Assembly (NCBI GenBank): GCA_025058515.1
Contig: JANXDW010000024.1
Coordinates: 1 to 32,351, forward strand
DNA from: Aigarchaeota archaeon
Lineage (GTDB): Archaea > Thermoproteota > Nitrososphaeria_A > Caldarchaeales > Wolframiiraptoraceae
DNA: 32,351 nucleotides
Direction of reading: 5' to 3'
Shown: piece by piece, positions 1 through 6,408 of the stretch
Layout: every line of letters begins with the position of its first letter
How positions within the stretch are numbered: position 1 is the stretch's first letter
The notes under the pieces: model-generated
Database searches by the model: none
What the model was told of the DNA's origin: nothing
The model's input: only the letters and a program-made list of their open reading frames with translations
Position numbers and translations under genes: made by a program

Positions 1-444
1 ATTGGAGAAGTAATCTTCCATGGAACAACACTAAGCCCTGGAAAAGTTTCAGGAGTATGTAAAGTAAATGGGAAACCAGTATTCCTAGTCCCAGGACATA
101 TAGGCTCAGCAACATGCTGCATATATAATATAATGCTACCGATAATCTCGAAGATCCATTACGATAATGTAGATTTGCTTCCGAAAGTTTCAGCTAAACT
201 ATCAACATCAGTTGAAGCGAGACCTGGACTATACACATTTAGAACTGTAAGCTTAGAATGGTGTAATGGTACACTTACGGCGACACCTCGTGTAAAGAGG
301 TTAGGAGGGGCAACACTATTAACAGTACTCTCAAATGCTAGTGGATACATTCTAATACCTCCAGGCACAAAGTTATCAGAAGGAGAAGTAGTGAATGTAA
401 CACTTCTAAATCCTCTCGAAATCTTTAGCTGGAGATATAGATGA
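1..444 (+). CDS. moeA: MoeA-family molybdopterin molybdenumtransferase, C-terminal part (5' truncated by window edge)
   Basis: Frame 1 is open from base 1 to the TGA at 442-444. The ORF track shows only the part after an internal ATG at 133. The translation upstream of that ATG reads in frame as EVIFHGTTLSPGKVSG and then FLVPGHIGSA. These match the MoeA pattern of a 'H-G-x-x-x-x-P-G-K' strand followed by an 'L-P-G-x-P/x-x-S-A' loop. The last ~70 residues look like MoeA domain IV (RVKRLGGATLLTVLSNASGY, then IPPGTKLSEGEVV). MoeA inserts molybdenum or tungsten into the pterin cofactor. Archaea often carry two paralogs, and which one this is cannot be told without the N-terminus. The family call is firm; the exact substrate metal is not visible. 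Confidence 0.82.
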   Translation: MGEVIFHGTTLSPGKVSGVCKVNGKPVFLVPGHIGSATCCIYNIMLPIISKIHYDNVDLLPKVSAKLSTSVEARPGLYTFRTVSLEWCNGTLTATPRVKRLGGATLLTVLSNASGYILIPPGTKLSEGEVVNVTLLNPLEIFSWRYR

Positions 445-609
445 AAACCATAAAAAAGGCTATGACTCTCTCAACATTTAAAATCTCGATTTTAATTGAT
501 CTAATCAGGTTAGGTTGAAGATTCAAATTCCCTAGTACATTAAAAATATATGTTATGTTTATGTTAATTATAGATTAACTTTATGGCCAAATAGGGTTTG
601 AGAATATCT
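445..609. promoter_or_regulatory. Intergenic region with TATA-like box for the 610/669 transcript
   Basis: After the moeA stop there are about 165 bases of AT-rich DNA. The clearest signal is TTAACTTTAT at 575-584, a TATA-like box centred about 581. Archaeal start sites lie roughly 25 nt downstream, so transcription would begin near 606-610, right at the ATG at 610. The same AACTTTAT core recurs before other genes in this window (bmp at 32050s, corA, the candidate RNA). No other gene is seen here. Confidence 0.4.
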
Positions 610-672
610 ATGATTAAGGTGTTAAATGGCCAAGATGATTCTACGTTAAATTCTACTTCTTCTAAATCGTGA
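610..672 (+). CDS. Possible 20-codon leader ORF overlapping the nuclease start
   Basis: ATG at 610 opens a 20-codon frame ending at TGA 670-672. That stop overlaps the next ATG by one base (TGATG at 670-674), and it also overlaps the GTG at 669. The ATG lies where a TATA-like box at 575-584 predicts the transcript start, so this would be a leaderless mini-ORF translationally coupled to the downstream gene. The peptide (starting MIKVLNGQDD, then Ser/Thr-rich) has no recognisable family. It is too short for the ORF track. It could equally be an untranslated leader with a chance frame; only the promoter spacing and the tight overlap argue for translation. Confidence 0.25.
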   Translation: MIKVLNGQDDSTLNSTSSKS

Positions 673-1418
673 TGATGTCTAATGATAAGTTTACTGAAGA
701 TATCTTAAAGATTGTTGAGAAAGCTGTATCTATCTATGGGGTCGACATACGTAATAAGCTATCTAGATTATCCAGTAAGCTGATAGAACTCCATAGAATG
801 AATAGAGTTAAGATAAATCATTCAATTATGGAGATTGTTATGGGTGCCTACTTTATAGATAGAGGGTATGAAGTAGACGTAGAAGCAGATGTTGGAGATA
901 AGCTTATAGCTGATGTAGTAGCATATGATGATAAAGAAAAGATATTGGTAGAGATAGAGACAGGGTTTACTTCACCTGAGAATGCGCTAGATCCTCAGAG
1001 CTACTTGATGGCGAGGATTGTAAGTAAGCTGGCAAGATATAGTAAGCACTCAGATATATTCTCATTTGCAACACCACTTCATAATGTTCTCCAGATCCCT
1101 CGAGTATACTTAAAACCATCTAAAGAGAGAAGAAGAGAAGAGATGATGATCCTTAAAGATCTCTGTGATAGATACTATTCTCAACCACCTATAACTATAG
1201 AGGATATTGCTAGACCGAAGATCGACTCTATATATTTAATAAATGTAGATACATTAAGAGTGAAGAAGCAGTCGCTTAAGCAGTACATGAAAACAACTAT
1301 AGGTAAGTATATGCCGAAGACTATTGAAGTAGAAAAATACGTAGGGTGGAGCCAACATTCGGAGCAAGTGAGAACAAGAAGTGCACAACCCTACAACTCC
1401 CAAGCTGTGCACCCTTAA
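669..1418 (+). CDS. Putative PD-(D/E)XK superfamily nuclease-like protein
   Basis: I do not recognise a named family. The core (residues ~55-100) has the layout of a restriction-endonuclease-like fold: a helix with E55, then GYEVDVEADVGDKLIADVVAYD containing D82, then a strand ILVEIETG with E95/E97. That is D-x12-E-x-E, where the usual pattern is D...(D/E)-x-K, so the lysine position is occupied by Glu. No membrane segment or signal peptide is seen. Possible starts are GTG 669, ATG 672-frame-independent overlaps excluded, and in-frame ATGs at 672+0 codons 2 and 3 of this ORF; the GTG is kept because it is the longest. The last ~24 codons run through a strongly folded DNA element (1348-1558), so the C-terminal tail may be a read-through into an RNA gene and not conserved protein. 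The nuclease assignment is inferred from pattern only. Confidence 0.55.
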   Translation: MMMSNDKFTEDILKIVEKAVSIYGVDIRNKLSRLSSKLIELHRMNRVKINHSIMEIVMGAYFIDRGYEVDVEADVGDKLIADVVAYDDKEKILVEIETGFTSPENALDPQSYLMARIVSKLARYSKHSDIFSFATPLHNVLQIPRVYLKPSKERRREEMMILKDLCDRYYSQPPITIEDIARPKIDSIYLINVDTLRVKKQSLKQYMKTTIGKYMPKTIEVEKYVGWSQHSEQVRTRSAQPYNSQAVHP

Positions 1419-1558
1419 TTCTCATCACCATCCATCCCGGTTACCGTTCTTCACGGGTTGTAGGGATGAAATGGTGATATACTGTAAGTATCCATGTTGA
1501 GGCTTCCCCCAACACGGTTCCTTACAGTATACTTGTTCCTCTCCCTGTTGGCTCCAAT
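1348..1558 (-). ncRNA. Candidate novel structured RNA: closed multibranch fold with three hairpins and a loop-loop pairing
   Basis: Complementary segments seen directly are these. P1 is GGAGCCAACA 1348-1357 with 1546-1555 (10 bp). P2 is GGAG 1361-1364 with 1541-1544. P3 is GAACAAG 1372-1378 with 1532-1538. These close a junction holding hairpin P4 (GTGCACA 1381-1387 with 1406-1412), hairpin P5 (ATCACCAT 1424-1431 with 1471-1478, plus CATCCC 1433-1438 with 1463-1468) and hairpin P6 (1479-1488 with 1521-1530, capped by TGTTG 1495-1499 with 1510-1514). CCCTACAAC in the P4 loop (1389-1397) is perfectly complementary to GTTGTAGGG (1457-1465) in P5. The minus strand is favoured because a BRE/TATA-like box lies ~28 nt before P1, and because two stems extend by G-U pairs on minus where plus has A-C mismatches (one position favours plus). 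T5 runs follow P1 on either strand. No RNase P, SRP or 5S signature is present. Confidence 0.55.
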
Positions 1559-1580
1559 TTTTGATATTTTTGAATAGAGA

Positions 1581-1594
1581 TAGATAAAGTTTTC
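1581..1594 (-). promoter_or_regulatory. BRE/TATA-like box for the minus-strand RNA candidate
   Basis: On the minus strand this reads GAAAACTTTATCTA, a purine/A-rich BRE followed by CTTTATCTA. Its TATA centre (~1586) is about 26-30 nt before 1556-1560, exactly where stem P1 of the candidate RNA begins. The same CTTTATCT core precedes corA, and CTTTATAT precedes the BMP gene, both on the minus strand at similar distances. Confidence 0.45.
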
Positions 1595-1787
1595 TATTTT
1601 TCTAGTTTGCCGGTAATACCGTGAAGATCTTAAAGTATTTTTCATAGAAGATTTTCATTCTCTTCATCATTTTACGTTTTCTATCTTTCTAAATTTTTCT
1701 CTTCAGAAATTTATTTTAGTATTAAGTTATTCAAGAAAAAATTGTAATCTGATGATAGGCTTTCAGTCTGCATTATGAGAAGAAAAC

Positions 1788-1816
1788 TTATTTACCATTT
1801 TAAGTAAGGTAAATAA
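1788..1816 (+). promoter_or_regulatory. Perfect inverted repeat over the TATA box and start of the RAM gene pair
   Basis: TTATTTACC (1788-1796) and GGTAAATAA (1808-1816) are exact reverse complements separated by 11 nt. The left arm overlaps the TATA-like ACTTATTT (1787-1794), and the right arm ends at the A of the ATG at 1816. The predicted start site falls at the ATG (leaderless). A dimeric regulator bound here would block the basal factors. Lrp-family regulators bind such spaced palindromes, but which protein binds is inference. Confidence 0.5.
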
Positions 1817-2058
1817 TGAAGAATATGGTGGTATATGCATATATCTTATTACGATGTAAGATGGGAAGATTAAAGAGTGTAGTTGAAGAAGTTAAGAAGA
1901 TTGAGAATATTAAAGCTGTCTATCCTGTAACCGGTAGGTTCGATGCTGTGATAGAAGTAGAAGTAGGAGAATTAAATCAATTAGCAGATCTCATAATTGA
2001 CCGTATCCAGAATATTGAGGGAGTTGAAAGAACTGAAACTCTTCTCTCCTTGGGGTGA
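1816..2058 (+). CDS. Stand-alone Lrp/AsnC ligand-binding (RAM) domain protein
   Basis: This is an 80-residue protein with the beta-alpha-beta-beta-alpha-beta pattern of the Lrp/AsnC C-terminal effector domain (RAM). It has a strand VVYAYILLRC, a helix, the strand AVYPVTGRFDAVIEVEV with the family's typical 'G-x-x-D' turn, a second helix, and the closing GVERTETLLSL. There is no helix-turn-helix, so it cannot bind DNA alone. Stand-alone RAM proteins assemble into dimers or octamers that bind amino acids and can pair with full-length Lrp proteins. It is followed by a paralog with a 4-nt overlap of the longest frame, so the two are one operon. The start at ATG 1816 fits a leaderless transcript from the TATA-like box at 1787-1794. 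The family is clear; the ligand is unknown. Confidence 0.85.
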   Translation: MKNMVVYAYILLRCKMGRLKSVVEEVKKIENIKAVYPVTGRFDAVIEVEVGELNQLADLIIDRIQNIEGVERTETLLSLG

Positions 2059-2066
2059 GTGTGAAC

Positions 2067-2300
2067 ATGCCAGTTCAAGCATATGTATTCATAAGAGTTT
2101 TAAAAGGTAATGCAAACATAGTTTTGAAAGGAGTATCTAGAGTTAAAGGAGTAAAATCTGCTAGAATGGTCTCGGGAAGATACGATGTAGTAGCATTTAT
2201 TGAAGCTGAATCTCTCGAAGAACTCGGTAGGATAGTTGCTACAAAGATCCATAGAGTTAGAGGTGTACAATCTACTGAGACAGCGATAGTCACACCCTAA
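2067..2300 (+). CDS. Second stand-alone Lrp/AsnC RAM domain protein
   Basis: A paralog of the preceding protein: QAYVFIRV, then SARMVSGRYDVVAFIEA, then GVQSTETAIVTP align segment by segment with it. The ORF track starts at GTG 2055, which overlaps the upstream stop as GTGA. The ATG at 2067 is preferred because GGTGA at 2054-2058 lies 8 nt upstream as a ribosome binding site, and because the protein then begins at the same point of the fold as its neighbour. The two probably form a heteromeric effector-binding complex, which is inference from tandem duplication and co-translation. No DNA-binding domain is present. Confidence 0.83.
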   Translation: MPVQAYVFIRVLKGNANIVLKGVSRVKGVKSARMVSGRYDVVAFIEAESLEELGRIVATKIHRVRGVQSTETAIVTP

Positions 2301-2310
2301 CCTCCACACA

Positions 2311-2320
2311 CTTTTTTATC
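2311..2320 (+). terminator. T-run terminator after the RAM operon
   Basis: A run of six T (2312-2317) begins 11 bases after the stop of the second RAM gene, the usual form of an archaeal intrinsic terminator. The next gene converges from the other strand. Confidence 0.5.
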
Positions 2321-2398
2321 AATAATCTATACTAGTACCTTAACCTACTTTAAACAATTGAAAGAATAACTACTACACAGAATAGATGATCTTATAGT

Positions 2399-3817
2399 CT
2401 ACCTAGACTTTCCCGATAACCTATCCACTCGTAGGAATGAGATCTTTGCAGCTATGATATTCAGTATTGCCGATGCCAGTAGAGCATTCTTTATTCCTTG
2501 AACTAAGTTAAGTATCTCGATAGTAGAATCGGCTGCTCCTATTTCTCCACCTCCTATCATATTGGAGATTTTAGTGAAAGATGTTGTAGTAGAGATTATT
2601 GCTATAGAGAAAGGTATGCTTAAAGCAATACTAGTGTTTATAACAGTACTCCTTATACCTGCAGCTACTCCTCTCTCATTACTTGGTACAGACGACATTA
2701 CAGAGCTTGCATTTGGGCTACGGAATAACCCTACTCCTAGACCTGCTAAGAATAATCCTGTAAAGATTAAATTGAGATTTAGCTTATCCGATATATTAGA
2801 TAGAATTATTAGAGCCACCCCAGTAATTAATAGACCGGTCGTACACAGAATTCTTGTTCCTATCTTATCTGAGATCCATCCACTAATTGGTCCGGTGAGA
2901 ATTAGTGTTAGATCTAGAGGTATTAAGTTAAGTCCAGCTTGAAGAGGTGAGAGACCAGCAACAACTTCAAGGTATATTGAGATGAGGAAGGCTAAGGATG
3001 CGAAAGAAACTCCATTTAATAGATTTGAAATATTTCCGATGGTGAATGCTTTATTGGTAAATAATTTAAAGTCGACCATTGGATAGTCTGTTTTTCTCTC
3101 GATGAATATGAAGAATACGAATAATAGTAGGCTAGATAGTATGAGGAATAGTGTTGTTGAAGAGTATATGGGTCCAGATGTTAGACTGAGCATTAAGAGG
3201 ATTAGAGCGGTGGAGAGTATTATAGCTCCTTTAAAATCGAACTTCTCTACTCTAATCTGAGGGTCGATATCCTTCAATCTTTTTTTAGCCCAGATCCCTC
3301 CAAATATTCCAATAGGAACGTTTAACAAGAAGAGAGCTCTCCAACCATACAAGCTGATTACTATTCCGCTTAAAGTATATCCAAGTATTGTCCCAGCATT
3401 TATCGCCATCTGATTTATCCCGATTCCAGCGCCTAGACCACGTCCAGCAAAAGTATCTGTAACTATAGCCATAGAGTTCACGAACATAAGAGATGCTCCA
3501 ACTCCTTGAAAAAGTCTAAAGATGAGTAGTTGGTATACATTGGGTGCAAGAGAGCATAGTAGTGAGGTTATGGCAAATATGAAGTAGCCTAGCGAATAAA
3601 GCTTAACCCTTCCATACATATCTGAAAGCTTGCCGATGGGTACTAGGAAGATTGTAAGTGCAAGACGATATATTGTAATTATCCAACTTCCAGTAGCTAG
3701 GTCTGCTCCAAGCTCAGCGATAACAACCGGTAAACCGACTACGAGTAAACTAGCATCGAGCGATGCCATAAAAATTCCTACGGTAGTTACAGTGAGTACG
3801 CTCCAACGCGTTTCCAT
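2399..3817 (-). CDS. MFS drug/metabolite exporter, DHA2 (EmrB/QacA-like) family
   Basis: The 472-residue protein is almost entirely hydrophobic, with about 14 predicted membrane segments, the number typical of DHA2. Segment 1 carries the family pattern in MASLDASLLVVGLPVV (an 'LD-x-T/S-x-x-x-x-A/G-L-P' motif). The loop between segments 2 and 3 has GKLSDMYGRVKLY, the MFS motif A (G-x-L-x-D-x-x-G-R). RLFQGVGASLMFVNSMAIV follows. Such proteins export drugs or metabolites by proton antiport; the substrate cannot be read. The ATG at 3817 has a T/A-rich TTTTTAATTG about 25 nt upstream, consistent with its own nearly leaderless promoter. It lies downstream of, and separate from, the radical SAM operon by ~100 nt. 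Confidence 0.85.
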   Translation of the reverse strand: METRWSVLTVTTVGIFMASLDASLLVVGLPVVIAELGADLATGSWIITIYRLALTIFLVPIGKLSDMYGRVKLYSLGYFIFAITSLLCSLAPNVYQLLIFRLFQGVGASLMFVNSMAIVTDTFAGRGLGAGIGINQMAINAGTILGYTLSGIVISLYGWRALFLLNVPIGIFGGIWAKKRLKDIDPQIRVEKFDFKGAIILSTALILLMLSLTSGPIYSSTTLFLILSSLLLFVFFIFIERKTDYPMVDFKLFTNKAFTIGNISNLLNGVSFASLAFLISIYLEVVAGLSPLQAGLNLIPLDLTLILTGPISGWISDKIGTRILCTTGLLITGVALIILSNISDKLNLNLIFTGLFLAGLGVGLFRSPNASSVMSSVPSNERGVAAGIRSTVINTSIALSIPFSIAIISTTTSFTKISNMIGGGEIGAADSTIEILNLVQGIKNALLASAILNIIAAKISFLRVDRLSGKSR

Positions 3818-3916
3818 TCAAGTAAACTATGAAGAAGCAATTAAAAATCATTAAACTGAATATGTGTAGAGAGCCAGACTGATAGATCTTTAACTTAATA
3901 GAATATTTTGTGTTCT

Positions 3917-4723
3917 CTAAATAAGAGATTTGGGGATACTCTCTGGTTTAAATGCTACCGTAGGCTTTAACCTCCTCTTCTCTAACAGCTCGACAACATG
4001 AGGATAGAGTATAACGTATTCTTCATCTATACATTTTGAAAGTAATGGGTCTATGTTTGAAAGTCTTTCTTTAAGCTTCTCATACTCTTTAAGTTCACTA
4101 AAACTAAGCATAACTGCTGCATAGACTTTCTCACAAGGCTTAGCTCCTACTTCAATTAAATTTTCTAAAGCCTTCAACTGTAAGTCAAAGTATTCTGGTT
4201 TTGCAAGTGTAATCTTATAGAAATCGCTTCTACTACATCCTTTCAAAGAGACTCTAACTACTAGGCACTTATATTTTACGAGCTTTTCAGCATAGTCAAG
4301 GTCATCTCCTATAACTAGCCCATTCGTCTCTAGTATGAACTCCAGACCAGAATTTTCAAAGTGATCTAATAAGTCTAATAAATGATCTTTAGATATTGTG
4401 GGTTCTCCACCACTTAATCTAACCATGGTTAAACCTGAACTATGTGCGATGTTCTTCAGCCTTTTATATACAGAAGAGGGAGTAAAGTAGGAGCCCTCAG
4501 CCATCATATGGCTTGCAGACCTCCAACTCCAACACATCCCACATCTAAGATTACATCCAACAACATCTCCAGTAGCTATACCACCATACCACCTATCTTT
4601 CCTGAATCTATAGTATCGTCTCTCTTCTACGTTATCAACCCTCCTCGTAACTTTCTCTCTAATTATCTCTGTTAACTTTAACGGATCATATCCTTCTACA
4701 ACATCTATTGGTTCTGAGGTCAT
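3917..4723 (-). CDS. Radical SAM enzyme, function unassigned
   Basis: The radical SAM cluster motif CNLRCGMC is present at C57, C61 and C64 (C-x3-C-x2-C), followed by the SAM-binding LSGGEPTI (GGE motif) and an ILETNG strand. At 268 residues it is a compact single TIM-barrel enzyme without an obvious second Fe-S (SPASM) domain, although further cysteines occur (for example near residues 170 and 190). The start ATG overlaps the stop of the upstream glycosylase by one base (TAATG), so the two are translationally coupled. With dcd upstream this makes a three-gene minus-strand operon. Its substrate is not deducible; the context suggests nucleotide or nucleic-acid metabolism, which is inference. 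Confidence 0.82.
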   Translation of the reverse strand: MTSEPIDVVEGYDPLKLTEIIREKVTRRVDNVEERRYYRFRKDRWYGGIATGDVVGCNLRCGMCWSWRSASHMMAEGSYFTPSSVYKRLKNIAHSSGLTMVRLSGGEPTISKDHLLDLLDHFENSGLEFILETNGLVIGDDLDYAEKLVKYKCLVVRVSLKGCSRSDFYKITLAKPEYFDLQLKALENLIEVGAKPCEKVYAAVMLSFSELKEYEKLKERLSNIDPLLSKCIDEEYVILYPHVVELLEKRRLKPTVAFKPESIPKSLI

Positions 4724-5631
4724 TACCTCTTCAACAATTTGTATGGATCTCTCCCTCTACTCAAATATTTCGCACCGTAAAGATATGTTGCAGTCTGGAA
4801 CCATCCAGCCATGTGTCCAAATATACTGTATAGCTTATATGTAATACACTTATCAACTATCTTACAATCTTTATTTATGAAACATCTTGATGTAATGCAT
4901 AAGATTTTTACAGGGTTTTTATCATCTGGATTGATTACGTTAAGAATCTTCCCGATGCTCAGTAGATGTCTATCGACTTGACTTAAGTATGTTAAGCCTA
5001 ATGAGAATAAACCCCATCCATGTACTACCTTCGGTCCACAATATTTTACAGAGAGAATCTTCTTCCGAAGATCTAAGAATTCTTCTAGACTATACATTTC
5101 TTTTCTAAACTCTTCTAAACTGAATAGTGATGCAATCTTAGCTCTAACCTCTGTTAATTGTTCTAATTGGTAGCTCCTTCCAATATCACTTAGTTGAACA
5201 GATTTTATAGCTTCTTCATCTAGAGCCTTTCCCAAAATTTTCTTCATCCATTTAACAGTATTGTTATGATAGTCGGTATTCCTCGATAAGAATATAGTGT
5301 ATAGTACCGCAATCTTATCCCATGGATCGATAGATATCCCGAGACCTGGAAATATCTCAATTAATCTTTCTAGGATGTTTCTCGCAGTCTTATTAGTTTT
5401 ACGGATTTCGATATGTGGATTAAACCATGAACCGCTTAACATTAAGACCTCGAGTTCATCTCCACCCTCATACTTTAACAAGTTTCTTTCCTGTCTTATC
5501 TTTACCCCTCGGCTCTTACCATATATCTTCATATATTCATCTTCCATCTTGTAGAATAATGGTAAGGTAAAAGATGCCTCTAGAGATAGATCGAGACTGA
5601 ACTCACTCCATACTTCTACGACTTTTTTCAT
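4723..5631 (-). CDS. HhH-GPD superfamily DNA glycosylase/AP lyase with probable Fe-S cluster
   Basis: The helix-hairpin-helix of base-excision glycosylases is visible as SVKYCGPKVVHGWG followed by SQVDRHLL. K201 fits the catalytic lysine of bifunctional enzymes and D220 the invariant aspartate. The separation of 19 residues equals that of OGG1 (K249/D268). Downstream are four cysteines, C245, C250, C256 and C262, reminiscent of the endonuclease III iron-sulfur loop but with spacing 4-5-5 in place of 6-2-5. The ~95-residue N-terminal part (strand-rich, EVLMLSGSWFNPHIEIRK) resembles the extra domain of OGG/AlkA-type enzymes. It sits between dcd (13 nt upstream) and a coupled radical SAM gene. 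The lesion specificity is unknown; oxidised or deaminated bases are plausible. Confidence 0.72.
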   Translation of the reverse strand: MKKVVEVWSEFSLDLSLEASFTLPLFYKMEDEYMKIYGKSRGVKIRQERNLLKYEGGDELEVLMLSGSWFNPHIEIRKTNKTARNILERLIEIFPGLGISIDPWDKIAVLYTIFLSRNTDYHNNTVKWMKKILGKALDEEAIKSVQLSDIGRSYQLEQLTEVRAKIASLFSLEEFRKEMYSLEEFLDLRKKILSVKYCGPKVVHGWGLFSLGLTYLSQVDRHLLSIGKILNVINPDDKNPVKILCITSRCFINKDCKIVDKCITYKLYSIFGHMAGWFQTATYLYGAKYLSRGRDPYKLLKR

Positions 5632-5644
5632 AGATAATTAGAGT

Positions 5645-6184
5645 TTATGGTTTATTCTTTGCTTTAGGGAGGGTTGGACCTCTCTGATTATGGTATCTAC
5701 CTCTATATGGATTCTCAGCTGGAGAAGCTAACTTTACGAATACTATTTGGACTATCCTTGAACCTCTACGTATCTTTATTGGGAATGGTCCACCTACTAA
5801 CTCGATTGTCAATTCACCTTCTGAGCCAGCGTTGACTATCGTTGGAGGTATGCTGAGACCCAGCCTTGCATATGTACTCTTCAAGTTGACGAAACCCATA
5901 ATATTTGCAGGCAGTCTTAAGTACTCTAGACTAGTAAGCAGTAGATGTTCTCTAGGCTCTACTATGAATTCTTCACCTTCTTCTACAGTATAGTATTTGT
6001 GGAGATCATCCATCTTGTCAGGGTCGAGAACTTCTCTAGGGTTTCTCAATCTAATGATCTTATTACCTATCCTTAGGTCTAGACTATTTGAACCTACGAG
6101 ATTGTTTTCGAAAACATCTGAACCTGAGGTTACGAGCCATCCTCTCGAAATATACTCTATTATCTCTCTATCACTCAGTATCAT
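5645..6184 (-). CDS. dcd: dCTP deaminase / dUTPase-family enzyme
   Basis: This is a trimeric dUTPase-fold protein of 179 residues, the normal size for archaeal Dcd. It shows the early SLDLRIGN motif, the catalytic strand LKSTYARLGL with S103 and R107, and IVNAGSEGELTIELV with E128 as the probable catalytic glutamate of the deaminase. The C-terminal YRGRYHNQRGPTLPK is the lid that closes over the nucleotide. The reaction is dCTP to dUTP, and in bifunctional archaeal forms on to dUMP; the motifs alone do not settle which. It supplies dUMP for thymidylate synthesis and limits uracil in DNA. It is the first gene of the minus-strand operon with the glycosylase and radical SAM genes. The divergent neighbour is an SplB-like gene. 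Confidence 0.9.
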   Translation of the reverse strand: MILSDREIIEYISRGWLVTSGSDVFENNLVGSNSLDLRIGNKIIRLRNPREVLDPDKMDDLHKYYTVEEGEEFIVEPREHLLLTSLEYLRLPANIMGFVNLKSTYARLGLSIPPTIVNAGSEGELTIELVGGPFPIKIRRGSRIVQIVFVKLASPAENPYRGRYHNQRGPTLPKAKNKP

Positions 6185-6408
6185 GGATTCACTTAAACCT
6201 CTAAAAGCAATTATGAGAAACTAAATTTAAGATTAATCTTTATTGGAATAACAAATTTATTAAGAAGAGTTTAAGATCTTCTCATCATCTACATCTATCG
6301 CTAAATAATGAGATTTCGTTGATCTTCATGTATTTAGAGAGCTTTATTTATTTTTAAGTATATTTAGAGGTAAGTTAATTATGTGATTTACAGAAGTTTT
6401 AGTTAGCG
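6185..6408. promoter_or_regulatory. Divergent promoter region between dcd and the SplB-like gene
   Basis: The region is AT-rich. A TATA-like CTTTATTTATTTTTAAG lies near 6335-6351 on plus, upstream of the TTG start at 6409. A TATA-like CTTAAATTTAG on minus near 6220-6230 precedes dcd. No RNA gene or repeat is seen. Confidence 0.35.

Noticed and set aside
583-634. Two TGGCCAA motifs (583-590, 627-633) and a third near 17978
   Set aside because: The hits are short, with no shared flank or fixed spacing; expected by chance.
1348-1558. RNase P RNA, SRP RNA or 5S rRNA identity for the folded element
   Set aside because: I looked on both strands for the RNase P conserved regions (GAAAGUC-, ACAGAA- and CGGCUUA-like), the SRP GGAA/AGCAG loops and the 5S layout; none is present.
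1451-1645. 64-aa minus-strand ORF ending HPYNP, considered as a TnpB remnant whose 3' end would merge into an omega-RNA
   Set aside because: No transposase motif (zinc ribbon, DED residues) is visible in it or upstream on that strand, and no left or right IS ends were found. The folded element explains the sequence better, though a solo omega-RNA-like origin is not excluded.
2562-2942. 126-aa plus-strand ORF inside the MFS gene, and the other long shadows (15273-15773, 27354-27776, 29989-30465)
   Set aside because: They lie fully within well-supported genes in other frames and show no recognisable domains; treated as shadows.
6185-6408. Box C-like RTGATGA sequences suggesting C/D guide RNAs (also near 15180 and 17870)
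   Set aside because: No properly spaced box D (CTGA) or D'/C' pair was found at any of the sites.
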